A stretch of 64,000 nucleotides of DNA, from contig JAXRKP010000015.1 of the NCBI GenBank assembly GCA_037039925.1, forward strand, positions 417,501 to 481,500, written 5' to 3'. Source of the DNA: Doris montereyensis (lineage: Eukaryota; Mollusca; Gastropoda; Nudibranchia; Dorididae). The notes below the pieces were generated by a model. That model had not been told where the DNA came from. It worked only from the letters and a program-made list of their open reading frames with translations, and made no database searches. Below are positions 48,070 through 61,669 of the stretch, piece after piece; the stretch's first letter is position 1, and the number at the start of each line of letters is the position of its first letter. Position numbers and translations under genes: made by a program.

Positions 48070-48294
48070 GTGATTGAGTCTGAAATGAAACACCTGAAAG
48101 TGGCTCCGCCCAAGATCTCAAATCCGTCAATTCACAAAATTCTGACCAATATTTCTTGGATCGGCAAAAACGACAAACTCATTCAATACATCCAGGCCCA
48201 TGTGAAGCATTTGGTGTTTGACTATGGGGACACCGTCATGAAATCCGGAGAGGAGTCTGATGGCGTCTACTTTATCATTAGCGGCTTGCTTAGG
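48070..48294 (+). CDS. SLC9C1: SLC9C exon o: start of the cyclic-nucleotide-binding domain
   Basis: Acceptor CTGTCAG, donor AGG|GTAAGT, phases 0 and 0, 75 codons. It encodes VIESEMKHLKVAPPKISNPS, IHKILTNISWIGKNDKLIQY, IQAHVKHLVFDYGDTVMKSG and EESDGVYFIISGLLR. YGDTVMKSGEESDGVYFIISG is the classic first part of the CNBD beta-roll (GExxxxxGxxxxxxYxIxxG). The upstream helix W(I/L)GxNDxLIxYI is a family marker. Confidence 0.92.
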
Positions 48295-48319
48295 GTAAGT
48301 TTGCTTTTGAATTTATTTG

Positions 48320-48580
48320 ATTTACCCACATCCACAACTAAGGGCGATCTCAGGGGTTTGGTAGGATTTTAATTTTGCCCGGTCTGCCATGTAAACAGCC
48401 AAGTGTGTGAGTGTTATGATCTGCACATTGGAACTCCTTTTTATCGTCCATCACCGATGGGACTAGGGGGGTAGATTTTGTTCGAAAAAACAAGAAAAAT
48501 GTTCAATCGTTGGTGGGGCTGGAACCCACTACCTTTGGATTGAGCAGCTGACACCTTGCCTTTGGACTACCAAATCCCGG
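48320..48580 (-). repeat. SINE family 2 (tRNA-derived)
   Basis: A copy 25 bp after exon o: CCACATCCACAACTAAGGGC ... TTTTTATCGTCCATCACCGA ... CCTTTGGACTACC. Confidence 0.7.
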
Positions 48581-48617
48581 GTAAACTTGCCAAATCAGGG
48601 ACAAGTAAATGAACTTT

Positions 48618-48850
48618 ATTCAAGGCAGTTAAGGCCAATTCATAGAACTGGACTTATCCTGGATTCTTTTTATAGCGTGAAGCAGAACAGGTGATAATAC
48701 ATCGCATCGTAGACAGGACGCTAATCTGTCACGGGTTTAACTTCCCAGCTGATGCTGTTACTCATCAACCCATAGTCAAGTGAGGTAAAAGTCAAAGAAA
48801 TGAGATAAAGCACTAGGAAGAATGATTTCTTGAGGTCACGGGTGAAAGGA
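48618..48850 (-). repeat. SINE family 3 fragment
   Basis: TTCAAGGCAGTTAAGGCC ... GACAGGACGCTAATCTGTCA. The head is lost. Confidence 0.6.
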
Positions 48851-50030
48851 AAATTCTTCTTCTTTTTTTATTGTCTTTGAAGACAAGCAAGTTATTTCAC
48901 AATTATTTTTTATGGGGTGAAATCATACAATCAGTTTCAGAAATATTTTGCATATAAATGAAGAGTGGCTGGAAATTTTTGTAAGAGCTCAAAAGCTGAA
49001 ATTATTTGTCCACATCAAAGACAATGAAGGTCCAGGAAGGATGATTTTGGAGTGTAAAATGAGTGGGAAAAGAAACTGAGGGAATCCATGCTAAAGATGA
49101 GAGAAAGATGTAAAGGAAGCATTTGGAAAACAGTAACAGAGGCAGGAAGAAAGGCACAGAACAGAGAGATGTTCAGAGGTGCTGTCAGAGATGCAACGTC
49201 CTACGGGATACGATAAAGATGGATTTATAGTCTACATCCCCGTGCAAGTGCAAACTCACCAACTGCACATCATTTATCCCCCAGCGGACTATTTCCTTCA
49301 AAGTCCTTCTCAACTCCTGGGAGAGCATACAGTATACAGGCATGTTAGGCTTTTCGCACTAACAGTAACACTCCGTCATGATTTTTCTCTACCTATAGCT
49401 GGGTACTCATTCACACCTGAGTTAAGTAAGGAAAATAGAGTGAAATACCTTTCCTTAGAATACAACGAAAAACATACCTGTACTAGCTGAGGGGCTTTAA
49501 TCAATGTTGTCATGGTTACAAGCTCACAACATTACGATTCAACTACAACGTCTCATATATACAGTTGATGATGATGAAGACCTCCTGTAGTCTCATACTT
49601 ACTATCTATGTGTCTTAGTCCTATTAATGCCAAGGTAATGCTCGTGGTCCTATGTTTAATATATGTATGTCATGGTACTCACAGACTGATTTCATCCATC
49701 TAAAAAGATATGTTTGGTAGCTTCTTTTGCTGGTGTCATGAGATCAATTGATAAATCTTATCTTTCGCATAGTCTGTGTGCGCAGTAAGTGCCTGCTGTT
49801 GGTAGGGCCTCCTTCTCTATTTTACCTCTCTGACATGACATATTATGTCTTTCACCTTGCTGTTGCCATAATTCACTCTTAAGACCAGCGCATATGATAG
49901 ATAAGATAGCCTATATCCCAGTGAAACATACATATGAAGCCTGCACAATTATAGCTTTGCAGGATTTTCCTATCTTGAATATGTCCCAATTTCTGAGATA
50001 TACTTTTATATGATTCACATGCATCTCTTG
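48851..50030. other. Intron sequence; SINE-like piece only
   Basis: Apart from the family 3-related piece at about 49225-49565 I see no gene or repeat. Confidence 0.4.
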
Positions 50031-50394
50031 TGAACCAATTTGCCTCTTAAAACAAAACACTTACACACACATACACACACACACACAAACACACTTACAC
50101 ATATTTGGACACACACACATACACATGCACACACACAAACACACTAAACTGATTGAATAAAACTAATTATCTATAGAATGGGCATTGGACATTAATAGCT
50201 CCAAAAGAACCCTTTACAGGGCCAGCCGCACAGGCCTACAGCGTGGTTCTTATCCCTAACATACCCCCCCCCCATCCATTTCTCTCCCACCCTTGTATAC
50301 ACTTTAATGTTTAACATCCTCATTTGTGGACAACAAGAGCTTTAATTTAAGTCCATTATGTTAGAATTATTTCTCTCAACAATCTCTTCAAACG

Positions 50395-50418
50395 GTTCCA
50401 GCTCGAAACTGAGTAAAC
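50395..50418 (+). repeat. Duplicate fragment of the start of SLC9C exon p
   Basis: GTTCCAGCTCGAAACTGAGT then AAAC matches 51785-51808 (acceptor and first codons of exon p) with two differences. It lies immediately left of the TATC array. Confidence 0.7.
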
Positions 50419-50419
50419 C

Positions 50420-50468
50420 ATCTAACTATCTATCTAACCATTCATCTATCTTCCTATCTATATGTCTT

Positions 50469-50503
<35 letters not shown>

Positions 50504-50604
50504 CTATCTATTTATCTATCTATCCATCTATCTGACTATCTATTTATCTATCTATCTATCTATGGGTATCTATCTATCATTCATCTATCTATCTATCTAT
50601 TCTG

Positions 50605-50637
<33 letters not shown>

Positions 50638-50973
50638 ATCTATCTATCTATCAGTCTGTCTATCCATTTGACTACCTGACTATCTATTTATCTAACCATC
50701 TGGATATATATCTATCTATATGTCTATCTATCCATCTGACTACCTGACTATCTATCTATCCATATATCTGTCTATCTGACTATCTGACTATCTATCTATC
50801 TATCCACCTGACTACCTGACTATCTATCTATCCATATATCTGTCTATCTGACTATCTATCTATCTATCCATCTGACTACCTGACTATCTATCTATCCATA
50901 TATGTCTATCTGACTATCTATCTATCTATTTGTCTAGCTTTCTCTATCCTATCTATCTATCTATCTATCTATC

Positions 50974-51018
<45 letters not shown>

Positions 51019-51107
51019 GTATCTGTCTATCTATCTATATATCTATATATCTATCTATCAGTCTATTTCTCCATCTGACTACCTGACTATCTATCTAACC
51101 ATCTGGA

Positions 51108-51183
<76 letters not shown>

Positions 51184-51374
51184 GGTCTATCTGTCTAACT
51201 ATCTATCTAGCTATCTGTCTAACTTTCTCTCCATCTATCTATCTACCTATTTGACTATCTATCTATCTATCTATCAATCTATATCTCTATCTATCTAACT
51301 CTATCTATTAAACTATCTGACTATATATTTACCTATCTGACATTCTATCTATCTATCTATCTAGCTATCTATCG

Positions 51375-51408
<34 letters not shown>

Positions 51409-51735
51409 TTGTCTATCTATCTACCTATCCATCAATCTATCTCTCTATCTATCGATGTATCTATTTATCTATCTATCCATCTAACTATCCAACTATATAT
51501 CTATGTAACTATCTATCTATCCACCTAATTATGTGACTATCTATGCATCTATTTAACTATCTGACTATCTATCAATCTAATTATCTGGCTATCTATCCAT
51601 CTAATCATCTGACTATATATCTATATATCTAACTATCTGACTATCTATGTATCTATTTAACTATCTGACTATCTAGCTATCTAATCATCTGACTCTCTAT
51701 CTTTCTACCTAACTATCTATCTATGTATCTATTTA
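50420..51735. repeat. (TATC)n compound microsatellite, about 1.3 kb
   Basis: CTAT/TATC tetranucleotides with many point variants (CTGACTACCTGACTATC blocks repeated at 50735-50930). It ends 55 bp before exon p. Confidence 0.97.
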
Positions 51736-51791
51736 TATACCAGCTACATACAATCAAGAGCTTTTTTCTTTCATTTTTCCATTGGTTCCAG

Positions 51792-51923
51792 CTTGAAACT
51801 GAGTCAACAGTCAACTCCTTCATACACACTCAATATCTGACGACTGGCCACGTCATTGGTGAAATCAGTACTTTGACCAGATTTAAGCGATCTACTACAC
51901 TGACGTGTGAAACTGTAGTCAAG
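51792..51923 (+). CDS. SLC9C1: SLC9C exon p: CNBD phosphate-binding cassette
   Basis: Acceptor GTTCCAG, donor AAG|GTATAG, phases 0 and 0, 44 codons. It encodes LETESTVNSFIHTQYLTTGH, VIGEISTLTRFKRSTTLTCE and TVVK. GEISTLTRFKRSTTLTC is the phosphate-binding cassette (GE(I/L)xxLTxxxRxxT), with the conserved Glu and the phosphate-contacting Arg both present. This suggests that cAMP/cGMP binding is retained. Confidence 0.92.
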
Positions 51924-52011
51924 GTATAGAGCCTCTTACTTACTTAGTTTTGTGTTTCCCATATTGAATGGTATACATGTATGTAATAACGTATTTCACA
52001 TTCTCCACTTT

Positions 52012-52013
<2 letters not shown>

Positions 52014-52046
<33 letters not shown>
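52014..52046. repeat. (GT)n microsatellite
   Basis: About 16 GT units in the intron after exon p. Confidence 0.95.
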
Positions 52047-52049
<3 letters not shown>

Positions 52050-52379
52050 GGGGTATAGATGAACTTTATAAATAGCCCTTCAATCTTTTGCATAATATAT
52101 TTGCGCTGTTTTTAAATGTTGTTAAAAGGTAATAGTACCCCAATGAATCTATCTATTACTTTCGCCACTTTCGCCACATCTGAAAAGACCTAGCTGCCCA
52201 CCTTGCTTTTCAATCAATTTCGTTTCTCTTAGGGGAGGGAGAGGGTGGGGGGTTCTGGGAATGCCATTTTTTGTCGAAAATGGGACAAATCTAGTCTATC
52301 ATACTAGTGGATAGAGCAGTTCATTCCTGTCACAATGATATCATAAAAGGAGCTCAGTATCGATTCTTTGAATTTATAG

Positions 52380-53449
52380 GAATTTTTAGAGACGATACAT
52401 GCCTATCTTTCATCACAGCTATTATACGATAAAAGCCAGAAATATTATCTTAAGTACTGCAAGTTAGTCCTCATTTTGATCGTCACACTATACGCTATTC
52501 AAAATAATATGAATATTGCCTTAGATCGTCGGTCGGAAAATACGTGACATATTCCCTCGCACCTGTTATCAACAAATCTGATCTAATTAAATTTAGATAT
52601 TGTATCAAATAAAGTGTGTACCAAGTTTGAAGGAAATTTGTCGAAAAATGTAGAAGCCTATCAATATTGAACGGTGACATCTTGGGACAAATTCCAAGAT
52701 AGCCGTTGTTTCCATGGCAACTGGTAACGGCAGAAAAAAACGACATATTTCAACTCAGCATACCATGTCTATTACACCTATACATAAGTTAAATTGCAAG
52801 GTACAAACGGAAAGTTTCAATCACAAAATTGCACTTATAATGAATAGTCCATGATTTCATTGGTACCCCCCCCTTCGTAACCCCCACCACCAGGCTTTGT
52901 TCCTGTCCGATAAAGATTTTCTGGATGCCATCAATTCATTCACCTTTAACAACAAGCCATTAATTACATATTTGTGGAGGATATCTGCCCTCGTCTGGCC
53001 TTCATCGTGCTGTGTACCCAACCTACCTACAAGGTGAGACATGCCAACTGAAACAATGAGCTAGAGCCAAAATTCAACAATTCTTATCATCTTGAAGGAA
53101 AAAATCATACAAGTTAAAGCCACAGCAATAAGCTACAACCCACAGTTTGCAGGGTTATAGACTTACGTTGCACTGCAAATACCAGGTGACACAAGGAACA
53201 TGATACCTAAAGAAATATCAATTAAATCATAATTATTAAAGTTACAAACCTCAAATTCGAAATAAACACAGGCAATGTATCTGGAATTATTGTGTTAAAA
53301 TTTCCTTAACATTCTTCAAGTCACACAAGATTTACAATAGATGTTCTAGATGCCATCCATGACAGGCAGTGCAAATATTAAAACGCACTGAGAAGTTATC
53401 TATCGATGACCCACTGGTCGAAAAAGATTATTTTTATGTGATTATCCAT
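52380..53449. other. Repeat-like non-coding flank of the transposase remnant
   Basis: Contains TGTGTACCAAGTTTGAAGG and GCCGTTGTTTCCATGGCAAC, words common in invertebrate dispersed repeats. No intact gene is seen. It may be the 3' part of the DNA transposon to the right. Confidence 0.3.
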
Positions 53450-54450
53450 ACAATTTTGCAAGTTATCTAGTGTGTTGAATGTGAAGCCAGTTAATTGATC
53501 TTTCAGGTAACCCCATAGGGGAAAATCACAGAGGATTTAAGTCTGGGCTGTGAGGAGACCAGGCATGTGCTGTTCAAAGGATTATCACACAGTTTCTAAA
53601 GTGTTTGTGGAGCCACTGAAGAACCTTCTTAGCACTGTGTGGCGTGGCTCCATCTTGTTTGAACAATTGTTCCTCTCGTGAATTGTCTCCCTGAAATTTC
53701 CTTGGAACATTCCAAAACTTTGATAAATTGACAAGGAATGGTCAAATGTAATTGTTTGTGTGACCATTTCTTTGTTAAGGAACCAAAACAGGCTATTGTT
53801 TTCCCGAGAACTCATAGCTGCCCATGCAGTTGCTTTGAGAGTGTGTAAGTTCCTTTGAAAGTCTCAACAGATTTGAAAGATCCTCAAAAGATTTAATTCT
53901 TATTGTTGATATAACCAGCGGGTATGTTAAACCATTGACACATGGCAAGTCTATCTGTCACAATCAAATCATTAAGTTGGTGATGAACTTGATCTTGTAC
54001 GGTCTTAGATCTAGATCTAGATCTGATTTTAAAATTCGTTTCAGAGAATCTCCTGAGAAACCAAAATCATTACTTTGTCGATGAACATATTTTCTGGGTG
54101 CCTCATTATTTACTGATGATACGCTGATGCGTTGAATGTCCACCTGTGTTCTTCTTACAGACAATGACCAGCTCAAGTGTGTTCTCTTACTAGGTGTCAA
54201 TTTATCAAAAAATCTTGTGTTGATTTTGAAATGTTTGCAAAATGATACACAAATCTTTTTCAGTGACATTGTTTCAAAGTATTTACATACAGCACATACC
54301 ATACCTATTGATCTGTATTCCACTGCGACATGGTGATAACGGTCATACATCATGATTTTTGTTAATCTAGAATGAAATCCAGAGGAGTTTATTACAATGT
54401 GTTCAATAATGGTGTGATTTGAGCTGAACGAGGCCATGCTATACATATTC
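53450..54450 (-). pseudogene. Tc1/IS630-like DNA transposase with DUF4817-type N-terminus (broken)
   Basis: On the minus strand, an N-terminal helix-turn-helix region (54446-53964) holds YFETMSLKKICVSFCKHFKI, RKYVHRQSNDFGFSGDSLKR and ILKSDLDLDLRPYKIKF. A C-terminal part (about 53820-53500) holds HTVLRRFF... and AWSPHSPDLNPL. The phrases LRRILKxDLxLxPYKIQ and W(P/S)PxSPDLNPxDF are diagnostic of this transposase group in invertebrates. The middle and catalytic part is broken by stops. It sits in the intron between exons p and q. Confidence 0.75.
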
Positions 54451-54649
54451 CTTTGGGTGTCATGTTGTTTGTGTCACTTGGTACATGGGTAATTTGTAAA
54501 AGACACTATTTTATATTTTATACCTTTCCTGTAGTGTAATTTCATGGTTTTAAACAAAGCTTGTGTGTACCCAATAAGTTTTCATTGGAGTGATGGATAT
54601 TTTATAAATCCACCGTTTTAATTGTGAAATCTTGTTTATCTCATCCAGA

Positions 54650-54756
54650 AGTATAAAAAAGAGACGCTTTTAGCTTTACTTGAAGAATGCACACTCTTTT
54701 ACGTGGAGGATACCAGCAAATTTCAAATTTTACCGGCTATGAAGAACATGGTCCTA
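54650..54756 (+). CDS. SLC9C1: SLC9C candidate exon q: end of the CNBD, with apparent A deletion
   Basis: Acceptor CATCCAG, entry phase 0. As written the frame stops after seven codons. If the A5 run at 54656-54660 were A6 it would read KYKKETLLALLEECTLFYVE, consistent with the last CNBD helices following TCETVVK. The 3' end is uncertain: GTGATA at 54757 is the best in-frame donor, but the last third of the exon has no family motif, so a donor further left is possible. Confidence 0.5.
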
Positions 54757-55740
54757 GTGATAGGTTCTCTTTTCTTCTTTTTCTTTTCATTGTTGTTGGA
54801 TCTTTTTAACGGCCAATAGCTTTGTATCTTGAATTTGCTTTAAATGTATGTTATTCGTTTATATTTTCCTTATTAGTTTTAATAATTTTTCTTATTGATC
54901 ACGTTTATTTCTTGTGTCTTTCTTTATTGGTATTCATTAACTCAGAAGAAGAAAAACTCAACATATTTTGTTATTTGAAATAGATTTTAATGCAACTATG
55001 TGAGAGCTGTAGAATGTGGGACAAGAAAGAAAGGGCGAATACAAATAGTTGTGAAGCATCTTTTTACATGAGAATTTAGTTTGTACATTTTTATTAGCAT
55101 TCTTTAAGGTTTGTGTTTGTAGTCTTTATTCAAACTTTGGAGAGAAAACGTAAAAAAAGCAAAATATTATTTGGTTGAGAATTTGATTAGTAGGACATAA
55201 AGATTCACATTATACATAATCTAGTTGTCAGTGGTTTCGAGTGACTACAGGAAGTCATTGCGTATGTCTTGAATAGGAAGCACTCCGATTGCAATGTCTA
55301 CTCGCCCAAAGTCCCAATGGGAAATCGGGAAATCAGTGAAGCCAGGGCATTTACAGCAACCTGAGTTGGAAGGCAGTTAATTGGGAGGGCATGTTGAATA
55401 AACATTGCAATGGCTGCTACACGCGGCAAAGTCAGGCTAACATTCTATCCAAATCCAACAGAAGAAAAAAAAAAGTGAGACATTAGGCGGATTGGGATGG
55501 TAGGGACCGTAAGGGAAAATTTTGTATTTGTCTTTTATTATTTGGGGGGGGAGGAGGGAGGGGGGGGGTTAATTACAGATTAAAGACAGTTCCGTCATCC
55601 AGTAAAGCTTAACTTTTATGAACATGTAGGCCTACTTGAAAAACCAACTTTTGAATTCTACATGTGAATTTCGCTTCAAGCCTTTTTTCCACACACCTTG
55701 AGTTTATTTGCTAACTTTCTCCCTCTCCCTCTCTTCCTCT
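54757..55740. other. Intron sequence without recognised gene
   Basis: AT-rich; a G-rich run at 55543-55568. No feature recognised. Confidence 0.4.
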
Positions 55741-55745
55741 CCCCT

Positions 55746-56618
<873 letters not shown>

Positions 56619-56917
56619 ATTTCAATGCTATGTTTCAAATGAAGTTTGGAGACAATGTAAATGAAAAAAATTTTGAACTCACCCTCTCCGCTCTAAGGCA
56701 AGGCTACTGGAAATGACGGTAAACAGTACGAAGGGCCTTGCTACATTCCGCCTGGCGTCACTTGGCTCAAATTTTCCGTAAGTTTGGCTGGACAGCTTTG
56801 TTTCATTTACTTCAGTACGAATTGTGTTTTATCCATGGAGCTAAATGAAATAAATCCTTATTTAATAATAAAGATGATTATAACAATATCAATGATAAAC
56901 ATAATGATGCTAGTGAT

Positions 56918-57300
<383 letters not shown>

Positions 57301-57312
57301 TTTTTTTTTTTT

Positions 57313-58245
57313 TAACAAGAACTAAAAGGGCAGCAAGCCAAAATCAGAGGCAGAAAAATATGAATGAAAGTTTTGCACAGAAAATAAGGGCTGTCATTTC
57401 ATGACAGGAAAAAAAAAAGCAAGTCTTCTTGAAATGTGACAAAGGAATTGTACGTTGATCAATGCGTAACTTCTTTTTATGTTAATTTCTGATTACAAAA
57501 GAATATTTTTTCAAATTGATAGTAATAATAGTGATGTTATCAAAAGAGAACAGAAAGTCATTACCATTACCTGACATATACATTAACACATCATAAACGT
57601 ATTGTATATGGATAGAAGCAGAGAAGAAATAATTAGTTTTAAAATATTTGGATTTGATAAACACTAACAAAACTAAACTAACTTCTTCAATGAAAAGAAG
57701 AAAACATGCAGATAAACCAGTAGAAAGAAATTGTCAACTGAAAAATGGGTGAAAAAAGCAGGGGCTTGTTTGTGTATATTTATTAATGAAGACGTGTTTG
57801 TAAACCAACTGTTCTCCATCATTTACTTTCTGGGTTGTTTTTTTTTTTAATGGACTCTTTGAAAAGAGTCAGAATGATAAATGATAAGAAGTGGCAATGA
57901 ATATGTGACATATCGGTTTTAACGCATTATCTGATGGTAAATAAGTATTGACTTGACACTAATTGTACAACCCTCTTTCTCCTCTCCTAGCTTTCTATTC
58001 ATTTCTCCTTTCTGTACTGTAACACATTTTTCTACATACTTCAATGCCAGTCTCTGTTATTCTCTTTTGTCTTTTTTCTCCTCTCTCCCCATTTTCTTTC
58101 TTTTCCTTTTTTGTCTACACACTCTCCCTTCCATTTCCATAACTCCTATCTTTGCTTGTTTTTTTCTAATCTCTGTTCTCCTTTCTCTTTTCTTTCTACT
58201 CTTTCTTCTGACACCGCACTGCGTGATGGATGTCCAAGTCTAAGT
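57313..58245. other. Sequence without recognised gene
   Basis: AT-rich, then T/C-rich (57960-58210). No exon with SLC9C character was found here, although one is expected somewhere between 54756 and 62148. Confidence 0.4.
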
Positions 58246-58249
58246 GTGA

Positions 58250-58425
58250 TGAATAAGGACATGAAATAATAAATATGGTAACAAAGACGAGACAAATACA
58301 AAGGAATAGGCAGAAAAAAATGTTTTGGGCACCAGACAGAATCAAACCCATGACCCCTACGTCGCCACCCATCACCTCGCCATGAAAGCAGAGTGTACTA
58401 CATGAACCATGCCAACTATGCTTTT
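58250..58425 (-). repeat. SINE family 1 (tRNA-derived)
   Basis: Reversed copy: AAGACGAGACAAATACAAAG ... AATCAAACCCATGACC ... CACCTCGCCATGAAAGC. Confidence 0.75.
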
Positions 58426-58434
58426 CAGGAGTGT

Positions 58435-58447
58435 AGTAGTTGGCATA
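58435..58447 (+). repeat. Target-site duplication, left copy, of RTE copy G
   Basis: AGTAGTTGGCATA, repeated exactly at 58895-58907. Confidence 0.85.
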
Positions 58448-58894
58448 GAATGTATCAATGCTTTCATTTGCCAATGATTTAGTTCTGTTTGGAAAATCAG
58501 AAAGTGACCTTCAGTCGAATATCAACATTATGAACAATGAATTAAATAAAAGAGGAATGAGAGTAAATGCAAGAAAACCAAAACAATGCTAGTAACTAGG
58601 GAAGCTAAAACACAAAATCTTAAATTGGGCAGAGAGAATTTAGAACAAGCTCACAGCTACAATTACCTAGGAGAAATAATTAACTCAAAGGGAAAACTAG
58701 GAAAAGAAATCAGCCAGAGAATCAAAAAGACAAGTGCAATATATAACTATCTAGTAAAGGTGTTTGTAGGTAAGCAAGAATTGTCAACAAAAACCAAAAT
58801 GGCAGTATACAATACAGTTTATTGTCCTACTCTCCTCTATGGCAGCAAAACCTGGACTGGTAGAATGGGAACTGATAAAGAAAGAAAGAAAGAA
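58448..58894 (+). mobile_element. RTE-clade LINE, copy G (5'-truncated, internally deleted)
   Basis: About 450 bp starting just before the RT active site (FANDLVLFG-type, at about 58465) and ending in a (GAAA)n tail. It has an internal deletion joining TGGACTG to the last 30 bases. A perfect 13-bp target-site duplication flanks it, so it was inserted by target-primed reverse transcription as a truncated copy. A second tail-like block (GGTAGAATGGGAACTGATGG) follows at 58916. Confidence 0.85.
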
Positions 58895-58907
58895 AGTAGT
58901 TGGCATA
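58895..58907 (+). repeat. Target-site duplication, right copy, of RTE copy G
   Basis: AGTAGTTGGCATA, identical to 58435-58447. Confidence 0.85.
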
Positions 58908-58979
58908 CTCTTGAAGGTAGAATGGGAACTGATGGAGAAAGACAGAAAGTACAGTGTAGTTAAGTTGGCATGGTTCAAT

Positions 58980-59690
58980 ACAACATAGGCCTACTGCATA
59001 TGACAAGGCTATTGTAGTATTATATAGTAATGGTGGAAATGTCCAGTTTCTTATGCAGTCTACACACACACGAAAACAAAAACAAACAAAAAAAGATCGA
59101 CAAAAAAACCCCTAACTCAAAATGAATAAGCTTAGATTGTTACACCGCTGTGAAGTCTAGGTCTAATTCTCGCCACTCAATTGGACCCAATCATAGCCAT
59201 GCCTACCCCGCCAAGCTATTGTTAGGATGACGCAGTCTGGGTCTAGCTAGGCCTATGCTAGTCTTCATTCGGCTGACCTAGCCCTAGGCAGTGAACATCA
59301 TGTTGTCTCAAAATTCAAAATCATCAGTACCCTCATTCTCATAAAGAAGAAGCCTTGTGTCACTAGTGTCAGTGTCATTTCTGTAAGTGTAAGGGTACTA
59401 AGGTACACATGGCATGATGCTTGTGTGTGTGTGTGTGTGTGTGTTTGATTCCATGATCTGTGACCAAGCCAAACTACATTCTACTTTTATCATCTTGCAT
59501 CACTTTGGAAAAGTGGCTGCATTTTACAATTGTTATGAAGGAATGTTAGTACCGAATCATTGGCGGATGCCGGTATAATGAGTTACATATTATATTTCAT
59601 TGTTTTTGTACAGTGTTAGATTTGTACCAAGATTAAAAGCTGGCGGTAAGTGAGAATGGTGGCATGACGAGCTTTGAGTGCGGCGCTGTT
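58980..59690. other. Sequence without recognised gene
   Basis: Contains a short GT run (59423-59445). Otherwise unique. Confidence 0.4.
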
Positions 59691-59692
59691 AT

Positions 59693-59800
59693 GTCTCAGA
59701 TCTGAGGAGTTTTCAATTTTGTATTGAGTGTGCGTTTGTGTGTATTTGTCCGCCTACACTGTCTGCTTCTCCCCTCCTACACTCACCTCTTTTAGGATGG
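59693..59800 (+). repeat. Third copy of the foldback arm
   Basis: TTATGTCTCAGATCTGAGGA ... CGCCTACACTGTCTGCTTCT ... TACACTCACCTC matches 18385-18500 in the same orientation. No inverted partner is nearby. Confidence 0.7.
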
Positions 59801-59999
59801 ATTTGCATCATATGTGAATGGAGATGTCTTGTGGCTGCCTTTGACTTTCTCTTCCCCTCCCCTCCCCCCCCCTTTTTTTTTTACATTCTTTTTACCAAAG
59901 GAAAATTCAATGATTATATCGGAGTAATAGATGCTATGACTAGAGGGAGTTTTCTGGAATTGCCATTCCTGAAGTTGTTATCTCATTTGAAGGGAAACA

Positions 60000-60255
60000 C
60001 AATGATCCAGAGGCAAGGTGTCTACCTCTCAATCAAAAGGTTAAGGGTTTGTGCCCCAACAGATTGCAGAATTCTCTCAAGTTTTTCAGCTATAAAAAAA
60101 CACTCCCCTAGTTCAGGTAGATTGATAAACACCTAGTCTCGTTGGAGAATGATGATAAAAAGGAGGTCCCTTGTGCAGATCACAACATTCTGTGCTGTTT
60201 ACAGAACAGTCAGATCACAATTTTTAAAATCCTACAAAAAAACCCCAGAGATTAC
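60000..60255 (+). repeat. SINE family 2 (tRNA-derived)
   Basis: Head AATGATCCAGAGGCAAGG with B-box GGGTTTGTGCCCC; body ATGATGATAAAAAGGAGG. Confidence 0.7.
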
Positions 60256-60299
60256 ATCCATTGTAAATGTGGGTAACAACAAATTAAATCCATTCACTT

Positions 60300-60525
60300 G
60301 CACCTGTAGCTGCAAATTTCACCTATTCTGTAAATTCAAAATTGAATGCAAATTTCACTATTCTATTTTTGTAAATTCAAAATTGAATGCAAATTTCACC
60401 TATTCTCGTAAATTCAAATTGAATGCAAATTTCACCTATTCTCGTAAATTCAAAATTGAATGCAAATTTCACTATTCTGTAAATTCAAAAGAATGAAAAT
60501 TCAAAATTGAATGCAAATTTCACAA
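60300..60525 (+). repeat. About 36-bp tandem repeat, 6 units
   Basis: Unit: AAATTCAAAATTGAATGCAA followed by ATTTCACCTATTCTGT. Confidence 0.9.
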
Positions 60526-60812
60526 TTTGAAGAAGAAAATTAGCAGGCATACAAATATTTACAACATCCTTGATTTCCTTTTTCTAAACATATCTTAGAC
60601 TTTTTGCTTTCAATACTGGTATATAATTTTATTTCTTCTTAAAACTGTTTCTGGTATGAAATTTTAAAAATCTTAGTCGACAAGGATTTTTGCCGAGCAA
60701 AAATCCAAGTCTTTAATCAAATTTTGTCATGATGGTGAAAACATGGTGGCTACAAATTGTCTATTTCAATTCATGTCATTGAGGATTTGAAGACTCTGCC
60801 ATGGTGTCAATG

Positions 60813-61179
<367 letters not shown>

Positions 61180-61449
61180 CATATCTAGATCTGCATCATA
61201 TCCACACGAACATAGATCTTCACCCCTTAAGGATCAAAATGAAAACTTTGTCTGAATAATATGTGTGAAAAAATCTAGCAAGCCAAGAAAATAAGATGAT
61301 CATTTTGAGATGTCTGTATACTCAAAAGTGAAAAGTATTGTATTCTAATTTTCTTTCCTTCGCATTTTATCATTCACATTAAATGTATCATTCTGATTGG
61401 GTTTCCATCTAATTATTATTCACTATCCATTAGACATCCTTCAAGAAAA

Positions 61450-61565
61450 GTTCCTTCAAGACGACCCGTAGAGCTGGAGCTTATCCTGGTTTCTGTAGCG
61501 TGAAGTGGAATAGGTGATAAATAATCACATCCTGGCAACCTAACCACTCGGCCACCGACGCCACA
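61450..61565 (-). repeat. SINE family 3 (tRNA-derived), internally deleted
   Basis: TTCCTTCAAGACGACCCG ... joined to CAACCTAACCACTCGGCC. Confidence 0.65.
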
Positions 61566-61669
61566 TCCGCCAGACATAATCTGAAAATAATACACTGACT
61601 ATTAGACTTGAATCTAATTTATTACTTATGTCTTATTTTATGGGTTTTTCTCACCACTGACATAACATA

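Noticed and set aside
50358..51298. Long Tyr-Leu-Ser-Ile reading frames
   Set aside because: Translation of the TATC array; no other support.
56625..56780. Possible exon after the CT tract (CTCAG|TATTTCAATG)
   Set aside because: The acceptor-like end is just the edge of the CT repeat; no frame resembles SLC9C and the frames soon stop.
57953..58243. 96-residue hydrophobic Phe-Leu-Ser-rich frame
   Set aside because: It is T/C-rich low-complexity sequence rather than a membrane protein; no splice context.
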